Of a stretch of DNA of 64,000 bases, positions 16,369 to 24,459 are shown in pieces. The stretch is from contig CAXXIH010000004.1 in NCBI GenBank assembly GCA_963663365.2, forward strand, positions 620,001 to 684,000. Direction: 5' to 3'. The position numbers and the translations under genes are program-made. The notes beneath the pieces were generated by a model. It searched no databases and was not told the origin of the DNA. It worked only from the letters and a program-made list of their open reading frames with translations. This stretch comes from G963663365 sp963663365 (GTDB lineage: Bacteria; Hinthialibacterota; Hinthialibacteria; Hinthialibacterales; G963663365). The first letter of the stretch is position 1. The number at the start of each line of letters is the position of its first letter.

Positions 16369-17757
16369 CTAGCCTTCAGTCTTACCAAGGTCTTTTTCAT
16401 TCGATTGCGTAACTTGATTTCCGCTTGGCGCGGATTGGAGCGAAAGCAGATAGTCGGTTAACGCGCCTAGTTCGGCCTCATTCCCGGGAAAAGGAGGCAT
16501 AAAAGGCCGCACGTTATGCATACCTTGGATATAGGGCATCACGATCTCCCGGTCCCAAGGTTGTGTGCCGTATAAATTCCTGAGTTTTGCTGTAATTCCA
16601 TTGATACCATCAACGGTATGGCATCGTGTACACGCAATCGTAAAAACATCCTCCCCGGCTTGGATCGAATTCTCTTCGGTTACCTTTTGCACGTGCGCAT
16701 AGCTCGCCTGCGGAAGGATCCCTTGGCTGTTGAGCAACGGATAGTCGTCAACGCGGATACCATTGGCATACATATAATTGCTGATGACATAGGGTTTCCG
16801 CACAAATTCTCGAACTCGCTCAAAAAGCCCCAATGAAACCAAGGCGACAATAAATGGAACCAACAGAGCGGCGCGCGGCATCCGCCCGGGTTGAATCGCA
16901 GCCCATAGCAGTACGAATAAAGCTAAGACCAATGAAACGTTGAGAACCTGCAATACAATGGAATAACGGTTTTCGAACGCCTGCGTGGCAACGGCCACAG
17001 CGAGATTGTCCGACATTGAATCGGGAATCACGTGCCAGTACCACAGCCCGCCCGCAAGACAGAACGGCAACCACAAAAGCGACCACAAAGCGATCCAACG
17101 CGCCGCAGAGGCCCGCATCGCTGCATCTTCTTTGGTGAAAAAATAGATCAAAAAGAGCATAAACAAACCGGCGGTCATCATCGCCAAGGGGGTACGAAAG
17201 GCCAGTTGAGGCAGATAGATAGGATTAAGAACTGCTGTAAAAATACTTTTCTCGCTGGTCCAATTGCCGATATCCATCATATAACCGAGAATGGCGACAA
17301 TAATGGCCATGGTCAGCCATGATGAGATACTCAGTGCGACGCCTAACCGGATATGCCACTGTTTCTTTTTGCCTTGCCATTTTTTCCACAGAAGATAGTA
17401 GAAAAGAATCAGGATCACTTCCGCGCAGAAGACAAGCCACTCCGTAAACCAAGCCCAATAGAAAACACGGATCAGACTTCCGATGGCATAAGGATTCACC
17501 AATGATGTCGAAAACCAAATTCCGACACCGGTCATCGCGCCCACACTGGTTGTGATGATGAAACAGACACGCAGCAGGTTGTAAGCAAGATCATCCCAAC
17601 GTGAATCCCGGGTGCGTTGCCCCCACCATTCCATAAAAGTAATTAGAGGGATGGCCCCTACGGCCATGGGATGATTGGCAAAAACATGAATCACCGCAAT
17701 GACGGCAATTAGAAATCGATTACCAAAATAATCGAGATGGAATAACGGAAAATCCAT
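16369..17757 (-). CDS. Cytochrome bd-like membrane subunit with fused C-terminal cytochrome c domain (subunit A)
   Basis: A 462-residue protein with nine or so membrane helices and a C-terminal cytochrome c domain containing CTRCH at residues 376-380. The first helix carries HVFANHP, where CydA has its high-spin heme ligand. ILGYMMDIGNW and VLNPIYLPQLAFRTP line up by eye with the CydA helix that holds the heme b558 histidine, but here Arg occupies that place. AGGGG lies 8 bases before ATG 17757, so I trimmed the 7-residue TTG extension. The partner gene follows after 20 bases, pointing to one two-subunit complex in which both subunits derive from the same fold. It probably reduces oxygen with electrons from periplasmic carriers; the donor is unknown. 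Confidence 0.78.
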   Translation of the reverse strand: MDFPLFHLDYFGNRFLIAVIAVIHVFANHPMAVGAIPLITFMEWWGQRTRDSRWDDLAYNLLRVCFIITTSVGAMTGVGIWFSTSLVNPYAIGSLIRVFYWAWFTEWLVFCAEVILILFYYLLWKKWQGKKKQWHIRLGVALSISSWLTMAIIVAILGYMMDIGNWTSEKSIFTAVLNPIYLPQLAFRTPLAMMTAGLFMLFLIYFFTKEDAAMRASAARWIALWSLLWLPFCLAGGLWYWHVIPDSMSDNLAVAVATQAFENRYSIVLQVLNVSLVLALFVLLWAAIQPGRMPRAALLVPFIVALVSLGLFERVREFVRKPYVISNYMYANGIRVDDYPLLNSQGILPQASYAHVQKVTEENSIQAGEDVFTIACTRCHTVDGINGITAKLRNLYGTQPWDREIVMPYIQGMHNVRPFMPPFPGNEAELGALTDYLLSLQSAPSGNQVTQSNEKDLGKTEG

Positions 17758-18024
17758 CGGTAAATCCCCTGTAGGCAAACCGAAGGATATCGCAGGAAAA
17801 GACTCTTATCCCCCAGATCTGCCGCACCATTGTGTTAACAAAACTTAGCAAGCCGAACCTTGCCAAAGAAAAGCCTAGCACAACACCTGCCGCAGCCTAC
17901 AGGATCGTCTATGGCGTTTGCACGCCGATTTGAGAATCACTGCGTCCGTTTTGGGCTTCACGCATGCAACATTAAATTAGGAACATAGGCATAGGGGCTT
18001 TATGGCTGTTATCTTCAGCCGGTA

Positions 18025-18780
18025 TCAGCCGCCTTCCGCAACCCGGCCTGTAGCGGCCCACTCGCAGCTGCGCGTAAAGAGAATACGATGATTGGGATCG
18101 AGAATTGCCTTACGGTCATGCCCCAAAGCGTCGTGAACAACACGGCCCTTGCCGTAATTCAACACAAAAACCAACGGCTCGGTTTTATTTGTGTAATCGG
18201 AATCGGCCGTTACCAAAACCTCAATTTCTCCACTGCCCTGCAGGTTGGCATACAGCTCATCGAAGATTTTGAAATCTTTCAAACCTTTGGTAATGGGATG
18301 ATTCGAATTGGCAATTTTGGATTCGAACACACTGCGAGGATTATGTCCGGATACGCCCATCACCCATTTGCGGCCTACTAATTTGCCGTATTCCTCCCAG
18401 TCTTTAAACGATGCGCTGGAGAGGTGTGTTGTTACAAAACCTTTGCCGCCTTTTACGAAATTTAAAAGATTCTCTTTGGCAGCGTCGTTGATTTCCGGGA
18501 GCGTGTGATTGTACAAGACAAACACAATTACATCGTACGTTTCGAGCGCTGTCTTAGATTCCAAAATAGAGGGATCTTCGCAGACACGCACTTCGAACCG
18601 CCCAGTGGCCTCTAGAGCTTCACGTGAGGCTTCCGAGTTTTCCCGCCAATCATGAAAAGGACCAATGTCATCCCCGGTCACAAGCAGAGTTTTAATTTTT
18701 GCTGCCGGTTCGGCGGCAGGGGCCTGAAGACTCAATGTAAAAGCTAGACAAAGAACGAATAGACTCGAAATACGCATCAT
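18025..18780 (-). CDS. Secreted ThuA-like protein
   Basis: A 251-residue protein with a signal peptide (residues 4-22, ending Ala-Ala-Glu) and a ThuA/trehalose-utilisation domain, a class I glutamine-amidotransferase-like fold. Visible family features are LLVTGDDIGPFHDW near residues 31-44, YDVIVFVLYNHTLP, FVKGGKGFVTTHLSSASF in the middle and NYGKGRVVHDALGHD near the C-terminus. The catalytic role is not established in the family; in this type of organism ThuA proteins often sit with sugar dehydrogenases and hydrolases. I start at the first of two adjacent ATGs (18780), which has GAGG five bases upstream, rather than at an earlier TTG. Confidence 0.82.
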   Translation of the reverse strand: MMRISSLFVLCLAFTLSLQAPAAEPAAKIKTLLVTGDDIGPFHDWRENSEASREALEATGRFEVRVCEDPSILESKTALETYDVIVFVLYNHTLPEINDAAKENLLNFVKGGKGFVTTHLSSASFKDWEEYGKLVGRKWVMGVSGHNPRSVFESKIANSNHPITKGLKDFKIFDELYANLQGSGEIEVLVTADSDYTNKTEPLVFVLNYGKGRVVHDALGHDRKAILDPNHRILFTRSCEWAATGRVAEGG

Positions 18781-18886
18781 TTCAACCTCATCATGGAGTG
18801 ATTGCAGCAAACAGCTGAAGCATGCCCACTGCCTGCGCTCTGAACAGCGAATATTTTATCTTGAATAAAATTTTAGTCTCCGGCGA

Positions 18887-19885
18887 TCAAAGATGCTTCT
18901 CAAAAAAAGCCACCAGGGCCGGAAGGTCGATCTCATGCCCGCCCGGATGTACATGTAATTCAACATTCTCAGGTTGGCCGTAATCTTTATAAATCGGCTT
19001 GATTTCTTCTAAAGCCTTGCGGGCGATGGGAACATAAAACTGAGTCGGCCCCTCTTTCTCACCATTCTGACATTGCAGGGCGCGCGGCGCGGTCAAAGTA
19101 TAAATATCCGCATAGTCGACAAGTTCACGAAGACCATCGAATTTCCAGCACATGCAGTGGTTTTGCTCCATTTGATCCATCACAGTCAAAAAGCCGGCGC
19201 TAAGCGTGGCGGCGATACGGGTGTCCATCGCCCCCAACCACATCGTCATTTCGCCTCCCAATGAGAGTCCTGCACAACCGATCCGCTTTGAATCGACTTC
19301 CGGCATTGATCCAAGGTAATCCACACAACGCATCACATCCCAAAGCCGCTCCCCCATAAGGATACGGCCCGGCTCATAGACCTCATGCTGCCCCACATCC
19401 ATCGATATGGTGACATAGCCTTTCGCGGCCATGACCGAAGCGAATCCTTTGTAGATCGAATCGGGATCATGAACTTTGAAACGATCATGACCATGCCCAT
19501 GAATACAAACCAAAGCTGGATAGGTGCCACCACCGGTGCCTGCTTTCGGTGTTGTAACTACAACACGCATTCTTCGTCCCGGCGTAGTGTTGATTTCCAA
19601 CTCTCGCTTTACATATGCGCCTTTGTCTTCCTCGGAAATGGTCTTCACATCGAAGGGAATCGGCTCACTACGCTGGACAAGATCGTCGATTTTTAAAAGA
19701 TGAAAGAGTTTGCCACGGACCTCATTCTGCCATTTTTCGGCATCCGCTTTTGAGCCCGGCTTGTATTGCATCGTCCGCAATTGCGGATTTTCGGCGCAGA
19801 CTGCTAAGCCTATTGAGATAAAAAGCGTGGCGCATAAAAGCGCGGCGCGCCTAATACAGTGTTTTCCCGGTGTACTTGGCTTCAT
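18887..19885 (-). CDS. Secreted alpha/beta hydrolase (acetyl xylan esterase / dienelactone hydrolase-like)
   Basis: A 332-residue protein with a signal peptide (hydrophobic residues 13-30). The nucleophile elbow is GLSLGG at residues 206-211 (Ser 208), and LVCIHGHGHDRF near 125-135 is the oxyanion-hole strand. The C-terminal VHPGGHE supplies the likely catalytic His. The size and the pattern around the elbow resemble secreted acetyl xylan esterase-like hydrolases of polysaccharide degraders; the ester substrate is unknown. GGAGAAGAACGAA precedes ATG 19885. It lies 106 bases upstream of the ThuA gene on the same strand and may share its transcript. Confidence 0.8.
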   Translation of the reverse strand: MKPSTPGKHCIRRAALLCATLFISIGLAVCAENPQLRTMQYKPGSKADAEKWQNEVRGKLFHLLKIDDLVQRSEPIPFDVKTISEEDKGAYVKRELEINTTPGRRMRVVVTTPKAGTGGGTYPALVCIHGHGHDRFKVHDPDSIYKGFASVMAAKGYVTISMDVGQHEVYEPGRILMGERLWDVMRCVDYLGSMPEVDSKRIGCAGLSLGGEMTMWLGAMDTRIAATLSAGFLTVMDQMEQNHCMCWKFDGLRELVDYADIYTLTAPRALQCQNGEKEGPTQFYVPIARKALEEIKPIYKDYGQPENVELHVHPGGHEIDLPALVAFFEKHL

Positions 19886-20437
19886 TTCGTTCTTCTCCGT
19901 GTTCCCGGTTTTCAGGCATGCTAAGTAACACTCAACAGTCTACACCAGTTGATTAACCTGGGTAATGATTATTCTCAGGATTTTGAGCCTTCTGAAAACC
20001 GGCTGATTCCATCCATGCACAGCAACAACCGCCCCGTCATTTCCGCAAAATCGATTCATTACACTCAATAGTTGACCCGGTTAAATAGTGATGCAAATTC
20101 GCAACAACATAGAATAAAGACTGGCTAAAACCGGTTTGTGAATCTCATGATTTCATCGATTAAAAAATTAAATTTCGGTTATTCCTGAACAATAGTCATC
20201 CATGGTATGATCGATATGCATTTCGGCGCGAGGATGTGAAATTCGCTGTTATGGCATCAACGAAAAAACATCGCGATTTCACCTTCTAATACACAATTGA
20301 TCTGAATCAATAAGACGGCAGTAAACGGCTCTGAAAAAGTTTTTGGCGTAAATTAACAATTTGATTGGGATGCAATCCGAACACGTTCAATTACTGGATT
20401 GCGGTGGCAAGGACCGGTTAAAACCGGCAAATGCACA
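19886..20437. other. Intergenic region, 552 bases, between divergent genes
   Basis: This AT-rich region separates the minus-strand hydrolase from the plus-strand kinase cluster and should hold promoters for both. No open frame with a plausible ribosome-binding site was found on either strand, and I could not pick a confident promoter, sigma-54 site or operator by eye. Confidence 0.5.
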
Positions 20438-22186
20438 ATGAGATTCTTGCGCGGCATCTTTTGCAAAATCTTTCCGAGTTGCTGGAAGGATGACGAATTC
20501 AGCGCGGCCAGCGGTCTGCGCTATCTGCGCCTGTGGCGGATTTCTTTTTTCTTAAATGCCACATTTTGCATTCTTCCGCTGATTGCCATGACTTATGTCA
20601 ACTATTCTCTTTATCGCCGCGCGTTGCAGCGCGATATGACCGACCCCATCCACCACCAAACCCACGCCGCACGTCAAACTCTCGAATATTTGTTAGAGGA
20701 ACGAAGAGCCGCGCTTCGCTTTCTTGTTGAAGTATTGCCTATAACAGAGCTTTCCAATCCAGAACGGCTGGAGGCGGTATATATCAATCTGCGCGATTCA
20801 TTTCAGGATTTGGGCGGCGGTTTCTCCAGTTTAGCCTTGCTGGATTCCACCGGCGGCGAGATCGCGCGGACAGGACCGGCCTTAGAACGTCGCGAAAGCG
20901 AAGCCGGACCACCAAAATTGCACGAAGCGGACAAAATGGACGGGAACTTCATCAGCGATGTCTTTTGGGGCCAAGATAATCGCCCACACTTTGTGATTGA
21001 GGTGATTCAACAAAACAGCGATACGAAAAATGCCACATTGCGTGCGACAATTAATATAGAATTGTTGACCCAACATCTTGGAACGTTTTCTCAAAATTTG
21101 ATTTGCGATGCCTTTCTGATCAACAAGGATGGAATTCTTCAAACTCCTTCTCAACTTTTCGGCGATATTCTTGACCGCATTCCGTTTGAAACACCTAAAC
21201 CGGATAAAGAAACTCGTGTCATGCAACCACTGGCAGAAATGGAATGCGCCGACATTCTTGCCTATGCGAATATTGATAATTCGCCGTTTATCTTAATGGT
21301 TCTGGGAAATTCTTCGTCCAGCGGGCAAAACTGGTTTATATCCCGCAAGTATCTTGTCGCTTTTTTAACGATCAGTATTTTGATCCTGCTATTTTTTATC
21401 AGCGCTACTTCAACCTATATGGTATCCCATATACGGGAATCGGACCGCAAACGCCGAGCCTACTATCATCAGCTGGAATACGAAAACAAAATGGCTTCGA
21501 TCGGGCGTCTATCGGCGGGTGTCGCGCACGAAATCAACAATCCCCTGGCAATTATCAACGAAAAGGCGGGGCTTGCCAAAGACCTGCTGCTCCTATCGGA
21601 CGATTTCCCGCAACGCAGTAGAATTGTCGATTTCGCGGATTCTATCCTTTCTTCTGTCGAGCGTTGCGGAACAATCACAAAACGTCTTTTAGGTTTCGCA
21701 AAGCATATGGAAATCGAAAGCATCGAAATTGATCTAAAGGCTCTTGTGCAGGATGTTTTAAGTTTCTTAGAAAAAGAAGCCGGCTTTAGGAATCTTGAAG
21801 TTCATGTCCACGCCCAATCGCCTTTGCCGCCGATTCAGAGTGACCGGGGCCAATTGCAGCAGGTTTTCCTCAATATCATCAACAATGCGTTTCAAGCCGT
21901 CATGGATGGAGGGACTATAGAGATCGATTTAAGGCAGGAGGACCCAGAGACGGTTGCCGTTGCTATTACCGATACGGGTTGCGGAATTCCGGAAGAAAAT
22001 GTTGAACGAATCTTTGAGCCGTTCTTTACTACCAAGGAGCAATATGGCACCGGTTTAGGACTATCGATTACTTATGGAATAGTGCAGAAATTAGGGGGAC
22101 GTATTACCGTTGAAAGCCAACTGGGAAAAGAAACACGGTTTACGGTCTATTTGCCCATAAGGCATGCGTCACCGAGAAAAACGTAA
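20438..22186 (+). CDS. Membrane sensor histidine kinase
   Basis: A 582-residue protein. Membrane helix one is about residues 30-55 and helix two about 300-325, enclosing a periplasmic sensor domain of some 240 residues with a Cache-like layout. The HisKA phosphoacceptor is His 364 in AGVAHEINNPLA, followed by a complete HATPase domain: an N-box with NIINNAFQAV, then DTGCGIPEENVERIFEPFF and GTGLGLS. It should autophosphorylate in response to an extracellular or membrane signal. Receivers are encoded immediately downstream. I used ATG 20438; the frame extends to TTG 20399 and neither has a strong ribosome-binding site. It is the first gene of a five-gene same-strand cluster that ends in an anion transporter. 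Confidence 0.85.
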   Translation: MRFLRGIFCKIFPSCWKDDEFSAASGLRYLRLWRISFFLNATFCILPLIAMTYVNYSLYRRALQRDMTDPIHHQTHAARQTLEYLLEERRAALRFLVEVLPITELSNPERLEAVYINLRDSFQDLGGGFSSLALLDSTGGEIARTGPALERRESEAGPPKLHEADKMDGNFISDVFWGQDNRPHFVIEVIQQNSDTKNATLRATINIELLTQHLGTFSQNLICDAFLINKDGILQTPSQLFGDILDRIPFETPKPDKETRVMQPLAEMECADILAYANIDNSPFILMVLGNSSSSGQNWFISRKYLVAFLTISILILLFFISATSTYMVSHIRESDRKRRAYYHQLEYENKMASIGRLSAGVAHEINNPLAIINEKAGLAKDLLLLSDDFPQRSRIVDFADSILSSVERCGTITKRLLGFAKHMEIESIEIDLKALVQDVLSFLEKEAGFRNLEVHVHAQSPLPPIQSDRGQLQQVFLNIINNAFQAVMDGGTIEIDLRQEDPETVAVAITDTGCGIPEENVERIFEPFFTTKEQYGTGLGLSITYGIVQKLGGRITVESQLGKETRFTVYLPIRHASPRKT

Positions 22187-22199
22187 GTGGAATATACGA

Positions 22200-23249
22200 A
22201 TGAGGGTTTTACTGGTCGACGATGAAGCTGAATTGATTCAAACCCTGGCCGAACGGCTCACGCTCCGGGGAATTGCGGCTACGGCTGTGATCAGCGGCGC
22301 ACAGGCCCAAGAGACGCTGGTCAAACATACATTCGATGTGGCCGTATTGGATGTGAGAATGCCGGGCATGGACGGCTTGGAGTTGATGGCTTGGATAAAA
22401 GAGCATCGTCCTCATTTGCCGGTAATTCTTTTAAGCGGCCGGGGGACACCGGAAGAGAAGCAAAGGGGGCTCGATGGCGGTGCATTTAAATATCTATTAA
22501 AGCCGATAGGCATTGATGAGTTGCTCGATACCTTACAGGAAGCAGTAACAGCCGGTTCAAAGGAGGAAGCCATGGAAGATACAAAAATTCTTGATGCACG
22601 CGCCGAAGAAATGCGTCTCATTGGCCAGATAACAGCCAGTGCCGCGCATGAAATCAACAATGTCTTTTCAATCATTAACGAGCGCGCGGGATTGCTGGCA
22701 GATCTAAATGCCGCTGCCGGAGCTGATGGAAAAATCGATTCGCAAAAGATCGCGGAAATTGCCGAACGGCTGCAAAAACAAATTGAACGTGGCAAAGAAA
22801 TCTCCCAGCGACTTTATCGGCTGGGTTTCAGTGTTGATCAGGGAGAGCACCTATTCGATCTCGCGCTGATTCTCCATGATGCCTTAGGCATGGTGAGACG
22901 ATTCGCGAATGCCCGGGGGCTGGAACTGAAAGTGCAAGAATCGGAATGTTCAACACATGTCAGTGGAAGACGGATTGATGTTCAACTCGCTCTCGTGGCT
23001 GGATTGGAATTGGCCCTAAAGGCCTGCAAGAACGATTGTTGTGTAAAAATATATTGTCAAAAACAAGGTCAGGAGGCCGAAATTTGTTTCGAATGCTGCC
23101 ATGGTTCGGAAGAATCGGATTGGGAAAACGAACTGAATGCGTTAACGTGTTTAATGGAGAAGAATAGAGGTGAGTTTAAGTGCGAATCACAGGGGGTGAA
23201 TCGCCGTATTTTCAGACTGATTTTTCCGGGTTCGTCCGGAGGTGAATAG
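22200..23249 (+). CDS. Receiver-HisKA protein with degenerate, cysteine-rich ATPase region
   Basis: A 349-residue protein: an N-terminal receiver domain (phosphoacceptor Asp 51 in VLDVRMPG, Lys 101 in the LLKP motif) followed by a HisKA-like helix pair with His 150 in SAAHEINNVFSIINERAGL. That helix closely resembles the H-box of the upstream kinase, suggesting a duplicated dimerisation domain. The C-terminal part has the length of a HATPase domain but lacks the N-box Asn and the DxGxG and GTGLG motifs. Instead it carries ten cysteines in about 90 residues (some 255-345). It therefore probably cannot bind ATP in the usual way and may act as a phosphotransfer scaffold or a metal or redox sensor. 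It starts 13 bases after the kinase stop. Confidence 0.8.
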   Translation: MRVLLVDDEAELIQTLAERLTLRGIAATAVISGAQAQETLVKHTFDVAVLDVRMPGMDGLELMAWIKEHRPHLPVILLSGRGTPEEKQRGLDGGAFKYLLKPIGIDELLDTLQEAVTAGSKEEAMEDTKILDARAEEMRLIGQITASAAHEINNVFSIINERAGLLADLNAAAGADGKIDSQKIAEIAERLQKQIERGKEISQRLYRLGFSVDQGEHLFDLALILHDALGMVRRFANARGLELKVQESECSTHVSGRRIDVQLALVAGLELALKACKNDCCVKIYCQKQGQEAEICFECCHGSEESDWENELNALTCLMEKNRGEFKCESQGVNRRIFRLIFPGSSGGE

Positions 23250-23299
23250 GTTTTCGACGTCCAATTCCAGTGGACCGCCCGGAATTGCGGGCAGGGAGA

Positions 23300-23737
23300 A
23301 TGCAATTGGCTTTTGGCAAAGTCCTCTTGGTCGATGACGAAAAGGAATTCACGCATGTGCTTTCAGAGCGCTTGCAGAAGCGCGATTTGGAAGTCGAAAG
23401 CGTTCATAGCGGTAAAGAGGCACTCGCTCGTGTCGAAGAGGAGTCATTCGATGCCATCATTTTGGATTTGGTTATGCCGCAAATGGATGGCATCGAGACG
23501 TTAAAAAAACTCCGCGTCAGCCACCCGGAATTGAACGTAATACTTTTAACCGGCCATGCCGATTTAAAAAGCGGAATAGAAGCCATGAAATTGGGTGCTG
23601 CCGACTTTTTAGAAAAGCCTGCGGAAATTGGGAAACTTATGGAAAAAATCAAAGAGGCGAGTACGCAAAAAGCCATATTGGTTCAAAAAGAGATGGAGGA
23701 AAAAATTACCAACATCTTGCAGACAAAGGGGTGGTAA
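23300..23737 (+). CDS. Single-domain response regulator
   Basis: A 145-residue receiver domain with no output domain. The acidic pocket is VDDE at residues 11-14, the phosphoacceptor is Asp 56 in ILDLVMPQMDG, Thr 83 is in LLTGHAD and Lys 107 in FLEKPAE. The last 30 residues are a charged helix. Stand-alone receivers act by protein-protein contact or relay phosphate to another partner, here perhaps the neighbouring CBS protein, transporter or receiver-kinase protein. A GTG start at 23270 would add ten residues but has no ribosome-binding site; ATG 23300 has GGGAGA close upstream, though tightly spaced. It is the third gene of the cluster. Confidence 0.82.
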   Translation: MQLAFGKVLLVDDEKEFTHVLSERLQKRDLEVESVHSGKEALARVEEESFDAIILDLVMPQMDGIETLKKLRVSHPELNVILLTGHADLKSGIEAMKLGAADFLEKPAEIGKLMEKIKEASTQKAILVQKEMEEKITNILQTKGW

Positions 23738-23776
23738 GCGCCGGGAAACAAGCATACGGCGTATGGAAACAAGGCC

Positions 23777-24319
23777 ATGGAAACAACGCAGGTCAAAGAC
23801 ATTATGATTCCCCTTAAGGAGTACCCGCATGTGCCGAGTTGGCTCACGCTGCTCCAAGTTATGCAAGAGATGGAAAAATGGCAGATCGACTTTCTAGGCC
23901 GGAAATCTTTGCCACGCGTCGTTTTGGTTTTCGATTTGGATTCCCGCCTGCATGGCACGGTTCGCAGACGTGACATTTTGCGGGGCCTTTTACCTGATGT
24001 TTTCCCAAGCAAAATGCTCGTTCAAAAAGAAAGCCTTTTCGATATCGAGTACGATCCGAACCTTTTAGAATTCTCATACGACAAGATGGTCGATGGATTT
24101 GAGGAACGGGCCTCACGGCCGGTGAGCGATGTGATGATCCCCGTTGTGGAGACGGTTGCGCACGATGCGCATATCGTGCAGGTGATCTACAAAATGGTGA
24201 ATCGCAATCTCAGCCTCATTCCCGTCATGCAGGATAAGCAAGTAATCGGTGTGGTTCGCTCCGTGGATGTGTTTCATGTTGTCGGCCGGAAAATATTCCG
24301 GCGCGAATTGGGGGTGTAA
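23777..24319 (+). CDS. CBS-domain pair protein
   Basis: A 180-residue soluble protein with two CBS repeats: one begins VKDIMIPL at residues 6-13, the other VSDVMIPVV near 118-126 and ends GVVRSVDVFHVV. CBS pairs bind adenosyl nucleotides or related ligands and regulate an attached or partner protein. There is no fused catalytic domain, so it probably acts in trans. Its place between a response regulator and an SLC13-type transporter suggests control of transport by energy state or by the two-component system; this is inference from position. The ATG is preceded only by a short AGG two bases away. Confidence 0.8.
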   Translation: METTQVKDIMIPLKEYPHVPSWLTLLQVMQEMEKWQIDFLGRKSLPRVVLVFDLDSRLHGTVRRRDILRGLLPDVFPSKMLVQKESLFDIEYDPNLLEFSYDKMVDGFEERASRPVSDVMIPVVETVAHDAHIVQVIYKMVNRNLSLIPVMQDKQVIGVVRSVDVFHVVGRKIFRRELGV

Positions 24320-24459
24320 GCAACATGCGCCACATGCGAAACACTTTTTGATTTCAGGAAAGGATATTCCATGAACGATCCATAGGCGCCCGAATCAGAG
24401 GAACGGAGATTTGAACTTTGATGGCTTAAATGATCGGTGAGAATACCGGGGGGTGTTCC

